Assembly (NCBI GenBank): GCA_037138855.1
Contig: JBAXHO010000025.1
Location: forward strand, 1 to 23,899
Direction of reading: 5' to 3'
Length of the DNA: 23,899 nt
DNA from: JBAXHO01 sp037138855
GTDB lineage: Bacteria > Patescibacteriota > Dojkabacteria > B142 > OLB20
The notes below the pieces were generated by a model that was not told where the DNA came from, searched no databases, and worked only from the letters and a program-made list of their open reading frames with translations. Both the position numbers and the translations under genes were made by a program. Shown piece by piece: positions 13,370 through 21,280 of this stretch. Position 1 is the stretch's first letter. Every line of letters starts with the position of its first letter.

Positions 13370-16308
13370 AACACTACCTGTTTATATATTTTTTCCAGAT
13401 AGTCTTTCCACATTCTGGTTGTTGAATAATTCTGCAACACTAACAGCATCGAATTCAACATCATCTCCACCCAATATTGGTTCGGTTCACCTGGATGAGC
13501 ATCAAAAAATAATGGCATGATCTGAAATTCTAGGGTATCAAATAATGATTGAATACTATTGTCTTCACTAATTACCCAACCTTTTTTGAACCAATCAATT
13601 TCATCAGTCCAGCCATCTTTGGTGGTAAGCTGAAGAACACCATTGGCACAAGCTTTCATGCCACTAGTACCAGAAGCTTCTTCGAAACGGTAGGGAGTAT
13701 TCAACCAAATATCTGCACCGCTAGTCATTCGTCTTGCCAGCTGCCAATTGTAACCGGGAATAATTACTACCTTATTACGAAATTCAGGAATATTTAAAGC
13801 TGCATTCATTTTTTGAAGAATTTCTTTACCAAGAGTGTCTTTGGGATGAGCCTTACCAGCAATAAGAATTTGTACAGGGCGATTAGGATAATTGACAACT
13901 TTTTTCAATCTTTCAATATCCTGAGTAATCAAATCCGGTCTTTTATAGGAAGCTAATCTCCTAGACCAGGCGATAGTCAAAGCATCTGGATCGAGCCCTA
14001 AACCCAGCTCATTATTTAACGAGGTAATTAATTTGGTTTTACGAACCAGGTGAGCTTGCCAGATGGCTTGGGCAGGAATTGCTAAAATTTTGCTTAAATC
14101 AACTGATATTTCTGGATAATGCCAGGATTCACCCACAAATTTATCTAAAATATCATGAATTTCCGGACTAACCCAGGTAGGCATGTGCACACCATTGGTA
14201 ACTGGATGTAAAGTATATTCTGGCCAAAGTTTCTTTGCAGCCATGCCATGTAAAATACTAACTGAATTACTGATCCGGGCATGACGTAATCCCAGTGTAG
14301 TCATCGAAAATTTTCCATTGGCGTATTGGTCATCTTTACCTAAATTGAAAATACTTTCCAAATCAGTATTTAAATCATCGGTATATGAACCTAAATGTTT
14401 GGTAATTAGATCATGACTGAAAACATCATTGCCAGCCTGTTTTAATGTATGATTCGTAAAAACCAGCTTATTGGCTGCTTTAGTAACTGCTTCAGAAAAA
14501 TTATAACCAGTTTTCACAAACTGACTAGCTTCTTCCAAAACCAGAAAACCGGAATGACCTTCATTCATGTGATAAAGACTAGGTTCGATTTGTATGGCTT
14601 TTAATAACCTGGCGCCACCAATTCCTAATACAATTTCCTGACGAATCCGTGTATCTTCATCACCACCATAAAGATGCCCGGTGATCATCCGGTCATCCCA
14701 ATTTTTATTTTTATCGTAATTAGTATCGATTAAATAAAGCGGAACTGCTCCAACTTTTAGTTTCCAAGCACGAATAAAAACCTGATGCCCAGCCACTTCT
14801 ACCATGATATTCAATTGATTACCTTCTGTATCAGTAACCAGCTCCAATGGATAATCTACCGGATCCTGATTGAGATATCGTTCCAACTGTTCACCATATT
14901 CACCAAAATCCTGGTGAAAATATCCTTCATGATAAAAAATTCCAACTCCCACGACCGGAACTCCCAGATCACTAGCTTCTTTTAAGTAATCTCCAGCAAG
15001 TACACCTAGTCCTCCAGAATATATTTGCAGCCAATCTACTAAACCAAATTCCAAACTAAAATAGGCAATCGGATGCTGATGCAGTTTTTGATAAAATGAT
15101 TGTTCGGCATAATTACCAAACCATTTAGTCTGATGTAAATAATGTTGAAATAAACGAAAACTATCACTAATTCCCTGAGCATTATCGCCCAAAATCTGCT
15201 CCAGCCTTTTGACACCAAACTGTGAGATAAATTCTTTGGGAGCAGAGTTTTTACGCCAGCCATCACCATATAAATCAATAATTGGTAAAATAAAGTGTGG
15301 ATTCCAAGTATACCAAAGATTATCAAGCAAATACTCGAATTTTGCTTTAATCTCAGTTAAATTTACTAAGGGTTTAGATACTCCTACTTCAGGCTGTTTA
15401 TATGCTTCTACAAATTGAGTTAAAGAAATATTTTTATCATTTAACATTTTTATTAATAATAATACTTCTTCAATGATGAGAAAATCACCGGCAAATTCAT
15501 CATGATAATGATCTTTTAAGCCAGCTAAAATGATACCAGCAGGCACTATTTCACCAACTTCGTCGCAGATCATCAGGTTTGCTCCATATTGATCAGCAAT
15601 AATACCAAGATCACAATCATTAGCTTTGATCAGGGTCTGAAGCTGAGAGAGCTCTAGTTTATTGATCAATGGTCTTTGATGTGGAAAATAGGGATGTGGC
15701 TCTTGATGTAAATAAATCACTTCCAGATTGGCAATTTGCTGAAAAATTTTTACTAAAAAATTTCCTGCTAAACCATTATTACATTCTACGGCAATGTTAA
15801 AATGATTTAATGAATTTAATTCTACTTTAGAAAATAAATAATGAGCAAATTCACTGGAATAATCTTTATAATTCAAACTAATCACTGGAAAAGTTTGTGG
15901 TAATTGTAAATCATTCTGACTATGATAAATTGTCAGAAATTGCTCCCAATTAAGCTTCAAACCACCTTCAAGCAATAACTGAATTATTAAACCATCTTTT
16001 TGAGAAAGATCAGTACCAATATAAATACCACCACTATAATTAAAAGTCTTTATGGCAAAATTAAAAACATCCGGTACATCCATTTCCAGTGAATCCAATT
16101 GTTTCTGTTGTACTTCTGCATAAAATGCAAAAATGGAGGCAATTGTCTTTGCGCCAGCAAAATTATCATACGCAATCAAAATCTGATCACCACGAATCAT
16201 TGTGAAAAAAGTACTGGCAATTTGAGCGATTTGTTGCTCTGTGAGATCCTGCTTGTAAATACCACGAATCGAACTATCATTATGAAAATGTTTGGCAGTG
16301 AGACTCAT
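13366..16308 (-). CDS. glgP: Alpha-glucan phosphorylase (GT35) with degenerate phosphohexomutase-like N-terminal region
   Basis: A 980-residue fusion. From about residue 320 on it is a short-form glucan phosphorylase, which releases glucose-1-phosphate from glycogen using PLP: LWYTWNP (331-337), YSGGLGVLAGDYLKEASDLGVP (430-451), and EEASGTSGMKA with the PLP lysine Lys885. Residues 1-310 resemble phosphomannomutase/phosphoglucomutase: SIRGIYKQDLTEQQ (start of domain I), VECNNGLAG (174-182), a PHQRP segment (209-213), DCDLGII plus DEVGEI (231-253), and a domain III-like end near 275-303. The catalytic Ser loop (TASHNP) and the Mg-binding DGDxDR are both missing, and domain IV is absent, so this part should be inactive. 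Typical short GlgP proteins are some 100-300 residues smaller. The start ATG at 16308 follows AATT with no Shine-Dalgarno sequence. Confidence 0.9.
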   Translation of the reverse strand: MSLTAKHFHNDSSIRGIYKQDLTEQQIAQIASTFFTMIRGDQILIAYDNFAGAKTIASIFAFYAEVQQKQLDSLEMDVPDVFNFAIKTFNYSGGIYIGTDLSQKDGLIIQLLLEGGLKLNWEQFLTIYHSQNDLQLPQTFPVISLNYKDYSSEFAHYLFSKVELNSLNHFNIAVECNNGLAGNFLVKIFQQIANLEVIYLHQEPHPYFPHQRPLINKLELSQLQTLIKANDCDLGIIADQYGANLMICDEVGEIVPAGIILAGLKDHYHDEFAGDFLIIEEVLLLIKMLNDKNISLTQFVEAYKQPEVGVSKPLVNLTEIKAKFEYLLDNLWYTWNPHFILPIIDLYGDGWRKNSAPKEFISQFGVKRLEQILGDNAQGISDSFRLFQHYLHQTKWFGNYAEQSFYQKLHQHPIAYFSLEFGLVDWLQIYSGGLGVLAGDYLKEASDLGVPVVGVGIFYHEGYFHQDFGEYGEQLERYLNQDPVDYPLELVTDTEGNQLNIMVEVAGHQVFIRAWKLKVGAVPLYLIDTNYDKNKNWDDRMITGHLYGGDEDTRIRQEIVLGIGGARLLKAIQIEPSLYHMNEGHSGFLVLEEASQFVKTGYNFSEAVTKAANKLVFTNHTLKQAGNDVFSHDLITKHLGSYTDDLNTDLESIFNLGKDDQYANGKFSMTTLGLRHARISNSVSILHGMAAKKLWPEYTLHPVTNGVHMPTWVSPEIHDILDKFVGESWHYPEISVDLSKILAIPAQAIWQAHLVRKTKLITSLNNELGLGLDPDALTIAWSRRLASYKRPDLITQDIERLKKVVNYPNRPVQILIAGKAHPKDTLGKEILQKMNAALNIPEFRNKVVIIPGYNWQLARRMTSGADIWLNTPYRFEEASGTSGMKACANGVLQLTTKDGWTDEIDWFKKGWVISEDNSIQSLFDTLEFQIMPLFFDAHPGEPNQYWVEMMLNSMLLVLQNYSTTRMWKDYLEKIYKQVVF

Positions 16309-16378
16309 AATTATGAAATAATATAACTATTATCCTAAAGAAAAATATGACAACTGGCAAGGCGAAAAAGTTAGTAAC

Positions 16379-16427
16379 TTGATACTTGATACTTGATACT
16401 TGATACTTGATACTTGATATTTGATAC
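16379..16427. repeat. Heptamer tandem repeat TTGATAC, 7 units
   Basis: Seven units of TTGATAC run without a break from 16379; the sixth reads TTGATAT. This is the most regular of the period-7 arrays. It lies in the divergent spacer between glgP and the 16460 gene. Each unit carries a TTGATA that resembles a -35 box. Confidence 0.93.
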
Positions 16428-16444
16428 TTTAAAATACTTATAAT
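16414..16444 (+). promoter_or_regulatory. Possible promoter of the 16460 gene, -35 supplied by the repeat
   Basis: A perfect TATAAT lies at 16439-16444, 15 nt before the ATG. The best-placed -35-like box is TTGATA at 16414-16419 (19-bp spacer), inside the heptamer array. Confidence 0.33.
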
Positions 16445-16459
16445 TCAAACACATTTATC

Positions 16460-17035
16460 ATGCTCAATTCTCAGGTTTTTAAATCATATATTCCCGATGA
16501 AGTTAAACTGATTAACCGGATTCTTTTTGCCGGACATCAGCTACAATTACATGGTGTTATCTTTGATCCACCGGACTCCATCATCGATTTTCTCGACAAA
16601 CAAATTATTCGTAGAGCTGGAATTGCTATTTTTCTTTATTGCCATCCTCTCCAACCACTCAATTGTCAAAGTAGTAAAATCTCAGAAATTTTGCCGGTTT
16701 TTGATCAGACATTACACCAGCTCTATTTTCAGGATATTAAAACTTTTTGGGAGAAAGAGGGAATCAGAATTGAACAATATCACCTCCATACTTCTCATTA
16801 TGACAAAATTACTGAACGTATCCAATTACCTTTACTGGAATTTCCTTTGGCACTTCGCCATCCTGTCTCTCACAAAGATCAACCCGTCACATTGCAAATT
16901 ATCTTTTTCCCCAATAAATATCTTTGTACTGCGACTTATGACATTTTTGTCACGCAAATTCTTAATGAAGACTACGAAAATCTCTTTCTCAATCAGCTAC
17001 CAGAAAAAATATTAAAGAGTATTTACGGAGAGTAA
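16460..17035 (+). CDS. Hypothetical protein, 191 aa
   Basis: I do not recognise this family. It is soluble, with no signal peptide or clear transmembrane segment, and is rich in His, Leu and Ile (for example YCHPLQPLN and YHLHTSHYDK). It alternates predicted strands and helices, consistent with a small alpha/beta protein. It is divergent from glgP and followed by the minus-strand 412-aa membrane protein, within the glycogen-breakdown region. An overlapping frame is also open over 16527-17015 but has a Ser/Phe/Ile/Lys composition unlike a real protein. Confidence 0.65.
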   Translation: MLNSQVFKSYIPDEVKLINRILFAGHQLQLHGVIFDPPDSIIDFLDKQIIRRAGIAIFLYCHPLQPLNCQSSKISEILPVFDQTLHQLYFQDIKTFWEKEGIRIEQYHLHTSHYDKITERIQLPLLEFPLALRHPVSHKDQPVTLQIIFFPNKYLCTATYDIFVTQILNEDYENLFLNQLPEKILKSIYGE

Positions 17036-17061
17036 CTGGAAACGGTGAGCGGGACCCGAAA

Positions 17062-17096
17062 GTCGGTAGTCAGTAGACAGAAGATGAAGATTAGTT
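17062..17096. repeat. Degenerate heptamer repeat, about 5 units
   Basis: gtcggta, gtcagta, gacagaa, gatgaag and attagtt occur in 7-base phase from 17062, between the stop of the 16460 gene and the stop of the minus-strand 412-aa gene. It is weaker than the other arrays but has the same period and the same kind of site. Confidence 0.45.
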
Positions 17097-17097
17097 A

Positions 17098-18336
17098 TTA
17101 TTTAATCAGTACTTCGGTATACACAATTGGCTCTAAATTTTCAATAATTGTTGTAATCGATTTTAAGAGAATTAGTCCATTTTGGGTCTCATCTAGTTTT
17201 TCAAAATATACCCAACAATCATCAAATTTAATTGGTTCCGGAAAAGAATAAATGTTGCCTTCGAATACCTGTAATTCTTTATGCAGGGAATTCTGTACCA
17301 TAATTTTTTCTGTATAAACCGGAATCGACTGACCAGTAAATTTATTTTGGACTTTAAACGTTGTTGAAGAAGGTAGGCTTGGCAGCTCTCTTGATTCCAT
17401 TTTTGTATCCACAGTAGCTATTTTAATATTCTTTTCAGCAACATTTAGATAAAATAAATTCTTTCCCAGTTCATCACTTGATAGTACCTCATTTCCATAA
17501 ATAGCTTGAACTGCTACATATTTAGTCAGAAATATTTGCAAATTAGGATTATGAATAACATTTTTACAGCTTGGATTCTCTAAGGAAACACCTTGCGTTT
17601 GAGCAAGAAAAGAATCATTGGTTAAGTTGTCACGAAACACTTTTTCATAAGTTTTAGTTCCATTAAATGATTCCATTGTAAAAATTGGGGCAGTACCATC
17701 ATAAACCTCCAAAACAAATGGTTCCTCACCCGAAAGAGTTATTGATTGTTTACCTTTGGGGACTTTGTATCCAATGATTATTGTCTCACCATATTTATTC
17801 TTTTCTGTTACCGGCTCAAAATTTATATTTGTTATTATTGGATAAGAATCACTCAATTTATTAAGAGTTACTTTCCGAAAAATCAACACTCTATCTTTTT
17901 TCAATTCAACATTAATCTGAACTTCAAATTTACTTAAATCACATTGAGAATAAATTGCCCTTCTTTGATTAAGATAAATTGAGATACCTTGATACTCCTT
18001 ATATTTATTCATTAAATACTCTGAATTTAAAATCTTTGTTTGCATCTTTGTGCCAATACTATCTGTAAAACCTGCTACAGGAATAGGTAAGACTAAAAAT
18101 ATTGTTAATACAAAAATTAATTCCAGAATCTTCATATGTTTAGTCAGGTACATATATACTAGTCTGACTACAAAAACCATTAATCCTAAAAATTCAATGA
18201 TAGCAACATCCATTAAATAGATTGTAATACCACCCATTTCAGAATCTGATGGGATCATATGCATTAATATTGTGAAAAGTAATGACAACCCCAAAAGTAA
18301 AATTAGATAAATTGCTATTTTCTTCCCTAGTTGCAT
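17098..18336 (-). CDS. Membrane protein with large extracytoplasmic domain, unknown function
   Basis: This 412-residue protein has three hydrophobic segments (about 7-27, 38-63 and 71-90) followed by some 310 residues with a beta-strand pattern. No family is recognised. Two Cys (in YSQCDLSKFEV and NPSCKNVIH) and a later one in KFDDCWVYF are the only Cys in the body. By the positive-inside rule, the body probably lies outside the membrane. It is downstream of the GH15 gene on the same strand, separated by a palindrome-rich 214-nt spacer, so co-transcription is uncertain. Confidence 0.72.
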   Translation of the reverse strand: MQLGKKIAIYLILLLGLSLLFTILMHMIPSDSEMGGITIYLMDVAIIEFLGLMVFVVRLVYMYLTKHMKILELIFVLTIFLVLPIPVAGFTDSIGTKMQTKILNSEYLMNKYKEYQGISIYLNQRRAIYSQCDLSKFEVQINVELKKDRVLIFRKVTLNKLSDSYPIITNINFEPVTEKNKYGETIIIGYKVPKGKQSITLSGEEPFVLEVYDGTAPIFTMESFNGTKTYEKVFRDNLTNDSFLAQTQGVSLENPSCKNVIHNPNLQIFLTKYVAVQAIYGNEVLSSDELGKNLFYLNVAEKNIKIATVDTKMESRELPSLPSSTTFKVQNKFTGQSIPVYTEKIMVQNSLHKELQVFEGNIYSFPEPIKFDDCWVYFEKLDETQNGLILLKSITTIIENLEPIVYTEVLIK

Positions 18337-18467
18337 TAATAAATTTTAAAAAATTAACTGCTTAATCCTATCTCAAAATTCATAATTTTTATCTTTTTAA
18401 TTTGTTTCCTGAACATATTTCAGGATTAATCCGTTAATTTGTTAATATTTTCATTTCTAATGCTAAC

Positions 18468-18487
18468 TGTCCAAAAATTTTTGGACA
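18468..18487. repeat. 20-bp perfect palindrome
   Basis: TGTCCAAAAATTTTTGGACA has no loop. It lies 132 bp upstream of the start of the minus-strand 412-aa gene. It could be an operator or a cruciform site; no known regulator site is recognised. Confidence 0.6.
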
Positions 18488-18514
18488 CTACAAACTCTTT
18501 TTCCTACTTGATAC

Positions 18515-18546
18515 CAGGAGAGGTTGCAGATCTGCAACCCCTCCTG
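18515..18546. repeat. 32-nt palindrome with GTTGCA/TGCAAC core
   Basis: CAGGAG-A-GGTTGCAGA is mirrored by TCTGCAACC-C-CTCCTG, with a single A/C mismatch. Its core half-site GTTGCA is shared with the palindrome inside the RAYT gene (12016-12049), so it may be a dispersed REP-type copy. Confidence 0.7.
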
Positions 18547-18565
18547 CTTGCTACGCAAGCTTTTT
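18546..18565. terminator. Hairpin over the GH15 stop codon, terminator-like
   Basis: GCTTGC and GCAAGC (18546-18551 with 18555-18560) form a 6-bp stem with a 3-nt loop, and TTTTT follows on the plus strand only. No plus-strand gene ends here. For the minus-strand GH15 gene the hairpin lies across the TAG stop and lacks a U-tract, so its role as a terminator is doubtful. It may be the second hairpin of the 18515 repeat. Confidence 0.35.
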
Positions 18566-20599
18566 CAACAAATTAATCGTATGAATATACTCAGCTTGCG
18601 ACCAGATCAGAGGTTTCACTGAAATTCCGAAACCAGATAGAGGATCTGCCTGTTCGGCCATCAAGCCGGTTTTATCGGCATGTTTAAGTACCCATTCCAA
18701 ATAGACACGTGCTTGCTGAATATTATTTTTTTCCAACCAATACTGAGCCAGCCAAAGCGTGCTGATAAACCAGGGATTACCCGGTATGGCAGGATTATGC
18801 TTCACCACTTGAAAATAATGATCTGCTTCTTTCCTGGCAATCCCGCCAATTTTGGTTTTCACCCAGAGATTTTTAGCAATTTGGTCCATCACTTTTTCAA
18901 TTCTAGGATCATCCACAGCAAACATTTCAAATTTCCACAAAGCACTTATCGAACTATCTAATTGTTTATCAAAAATACAGGTTTTCGTAACCGGATCTAA
19001 ATAAATTCGGTTGATAAAACTGTGCGAATCAGCGTCATACATGTGTTTTTCAACTGACTGTTTAATTTGATCAGCTACACTACTAAAGCGTTGCTGCTCT
19101 TCATTGTGACCAGCCACTTCCGCAAGATTACTAGCTGCTTTTAGTCCGGCATACACTGCAGCCACTGTAAACAAATTAATTCCTCTCGCCTGCTCCCAGA
19201 GATCGTAACTTGGTAAAGGTAAGCCAGAGCTGGCATATTGTTCATCAAGTGAACCAATTTCCTGATAACGGATATCTTCTTCCAAAGCCATGATTTTTGC
19301 ACCAGTGCCAAAACGATAATTCACCAAAAAATTAGCTGCCGGTAAAACCAATTTTCCCCACATTTGATTGAGAAATTCCTGATCGGCAAAGCGCTGATTA
19401 TGTTTCCAAAGAGCATAAAGTGCCAAAGCTGTTTCATCCTCCTGAATCGGCAACTGAATTTTCCCTTGCTGATCGACCCAGGGATGCCAGCTACTGGCAA
19501 GTCCGGAATCACTGTCAGCATAATATTTGTGTAAAATATAACCATCGCGATTGATCACTTTAGCGAGATAATGAAAAAATGATTTCACCAGATCACCGAA
19601 ACCCACTTCGATCAAAGCCAGCACGGTCATCGCACCATCTCTAGGCCAAAAATATGCATATGAATCTGTCCCACCTGCTTTGAGCATGGTAGTATCAGTA
19701 GAAGCAATCACCGCCCCCTGATTGTCCATATGGGTACGAACGATGAGCAACGATTTTTTGTATAGTTCAATCATTGCTTCATTATCCCGGTAATTGAAAA
19801 AAATTCGCGGAAAACGATGATCAAAAAAATTATCAGTTTTAGATCTTACCCAATTTTTCCAATATAATTGTACTGTGTTGAGTAAATGTAAACTGCCTTT
19901 CAATCTAACATAACGAGCTTCATTTTCCAGATCAGCAAAACTGCGACCAACTACTATAAAATAATCTGTATTTGCTTCTTCACTAGGAGCAACATCAAAT
20001 TGATAAGAAACACAAGACTGCACTGTCCCGGTCGCGACAGCATTGAATGCCAGCTCTCCACTAACATCTGGAATAGATCCCTGACCGGCATTATCCAAAG
20101 GACCGGCAGCATTATACTGATAAAAATTCTGGGAAGTACCTACACCGATATAGCGATCTTTTTTGTAATGACACATCAAATTCACATAGGGATACCAAAT
20201 CGCTGTATCTCCGACATTATTTTCGAGAATCTGGAAATTATGTTTGAAAATTAATTTGAGATTACAGGCAGTATTACTGAGATTTTTAACTTTAATTAAG
20301 CGCAAAAAGATATCCCGGTCTGATAAAACAGTATCCTGAAAATGGATTTCCAGCTGTAATTTTTCATTCACAAATTTGCTATTTGCAACTAGGGAATCAT
20401 GAGCATAATCAAAACTGATTTGCCAATCTGAACTTGCTAAATCAGAAGCCTGATTATTATAAAATAGAAACAATTCATTACAAGTCCGGGCGAGGTGATT
20501 CTCCTGACCGACGTGAGGCCAATAAAAATCGGTGAGATTAAGCTTCTCATCAAGATTGATCAGTAAATTTCCATTTCCAAGTACTAGGGCAGTTGACAT
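18551..20599 (-). CDS. Glycoside hydrolase family 15 glucoamylase, cytoplasmic
   Basis: This 682-residue GH15 enzyme releases glucose from the ends of alpha-glucans. The N-terminal beta-sandwich (1-255) opens with LGNGNLLINLDEKLNLTDFYWPHVGQENH, a pattern typical of bacterial and archaeal GH15, which fixes the start. The (alpha/alpha)6 barrel follows, with SYAYFWPRDGAM (313-324), ASSWHPWVD, QEDETALALYALW, the general acid Glu469 in SYDLWEQARG and the general base Glu649 in GLMAEQ. There is no signal peptide, so it should act on internal glycogen or imported dextrin, in parallel with GlgP. A TATAAA box (20607-20602) lies 2 nt before the ATG, hinting at a leaderless or very short leader. Confidence 0.93.
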   Translation of the reverse strand: MSTALVLGNGNLLINLDEKLNLTDFYWPHVGQENHLARTCNELFLFYNNQASDLASSDWQISFDYAHDSLVANSKFVNEKLQLEIHFQDTVLSDRDIFLRLIKVKNLSNTACNLKLIFKHNFQILENNVGDTAIWYPYVNLMCHYKKDRYIGVGTSQNFYQYNAAGPLDNAGQGSIPDVSGELAFNAVATGTVQSCVSYQFDVAPSEEANTDYFIVVGRSFADLENEARYVRLKGSLHLLNTVQLYWKNWVRSKTDNFFDHRFPRIFFNYRDNEAMIELYKKSLLIVRTHMDNQGAVIASTDTTMLKAGGTDSYAYFWPRDGAMTVLALIEVGFGDLVKSFFHYLAKVINRDGYILHKYYADSDSGLASSWHPWVDQQGKIQLPIQEDETALALYALWKHNQRFADQEFLNQMWGKLVLPAANFLVNYRFGTGAKIMALEEDIRYQEIGSLDEQYASSGLPLPSYDLWEQARGINLFTVAAVYAGLKAASNLAEVAGHNEEQQRFSSVADQIKQSVEKHMYDADSHSFINRIYLDPVTKTCIFDKQLDSSISALWKFEMFAVDDPRIEKVMDQIAKNLWVKTKIGGIARKEADHYFQVVKHNPAIPGNPWFISTLWLAQYWLEKNNIQQARVYLEWVLKHADKTGLMAEQADPLSGFGISVKPLIWSQAEYIHTINLLKKLA

Positions 20600-20694
20600 G
20601 ATTTATACTACAATGGATGAAATTTTATTTCAAATCGAAGTACTTTGTGAGCTATGCTCGAGAAAATTAAATATCACTCTTAAAATTTTTGTGA

Positions 20695-21246
20695 TTAATT
20701 CTTCTTGCTTCTCTTCGTGAGAAATACTGAAAGTCCAATTAAGGGGATTGCTCCCAGCACAACTGGAAGCGCATTTTGACCTGTTTGGATCAGCGACAAA
20801 AGTGATCCAGCTACTCTGGCACTGGAAAAATCCACCCACCCGAGATCCTCTGACCAGGCATATCCTGATATTCCACCAGTAGTTAAATTCACAGTCGCAT
20901 TGCTGTTGTAGTTGCTAAAATCAAGCACTCCATCGGTATTGGATGTAGATGCAAGTCCTGAAATTCTTCCAGTTGTCAAATTCACTTTCGCAGGATTAGC
21001 ACCTCCGTTATTGTCAAAATCCACCCACCCCAACTCCTCTGACCAGACAAACCCGCTCATGTCACCAGTAGCAGAATCGACAGTGACATCACTATTGTTG
21101 GTATCAAACAGAAATGTACCGCCAGTACTGACGATCTCAGCAGTACCGTTAACATTCACCGTGCCTGCAGCAGAGACAAGAATGGAAAGTGCCGGGAAAA
21201 TCCCGAATAATAATAATGTTGTTAATAATATTTTTAAGTTTTTCAT
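20695..21246 (-). CDS. Surface protein with WSExLGWxDF repeats and LPXTG-like sorting tail
   Basis: This 183-residue protein has a signal peptide (1-26, cleavage likely after VSA). Three roughly 30-residue repeats follow (51-82, 85-113, 116-143) of the form VNLTTGxISGxxWSExLGWVDF; the middle one is diverged. The C-terminus has LIQTG (152-156), a hydrophobic stretch of about 18 residues and the basic tail TKRSKKN. This is the layout of a sortase signal, with Ile where LPXTG has Pro. It is probably wall- or membrane-anchored on the outside. Similar GYAWSxxxGW repeats are, to my knowledge, common in CPR surface proteins of unknown role. It is 34 nt downstream of the DUF1016 gene. Confidence 0.82.
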   Translation of the reverse strand: MKNLKILLTTLLLFGIFPALSILVSAAGTVNVNGTAEIVSTGGTFLFDTNNSDVTVDSATGDMSGFVWSEELGWVDFDNNGGANPAKVNLTTGRISGLASTSNTDGVLDFSNYNSNATVNLTTGGISGYAWSEDLGWVDFSSARVAGSLLSLIQTGQNALPVVLGAIPLIGLSVFLTKRSKKN

Positions 21247-21280
21247 GTTGGATAATTATAAATTAAAAATTTTATATAAC

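Noticed and set aside
16527..17015. Second plus-strand protein overlapping the 16460 gene in another frame
   Set aside because: It has a low-complexity composition (Ser, Phe, Ile, Lys), no family features, and is fully contained in the longer frame that starts next to a TATAAT.
18546..18565. Plus-strand rho-independent terminator
   Set aside because: The nearest plus-strand gene ends about 1.5 kb upstream, beyond a minus-strand gene, so there is no transcript for it to end.
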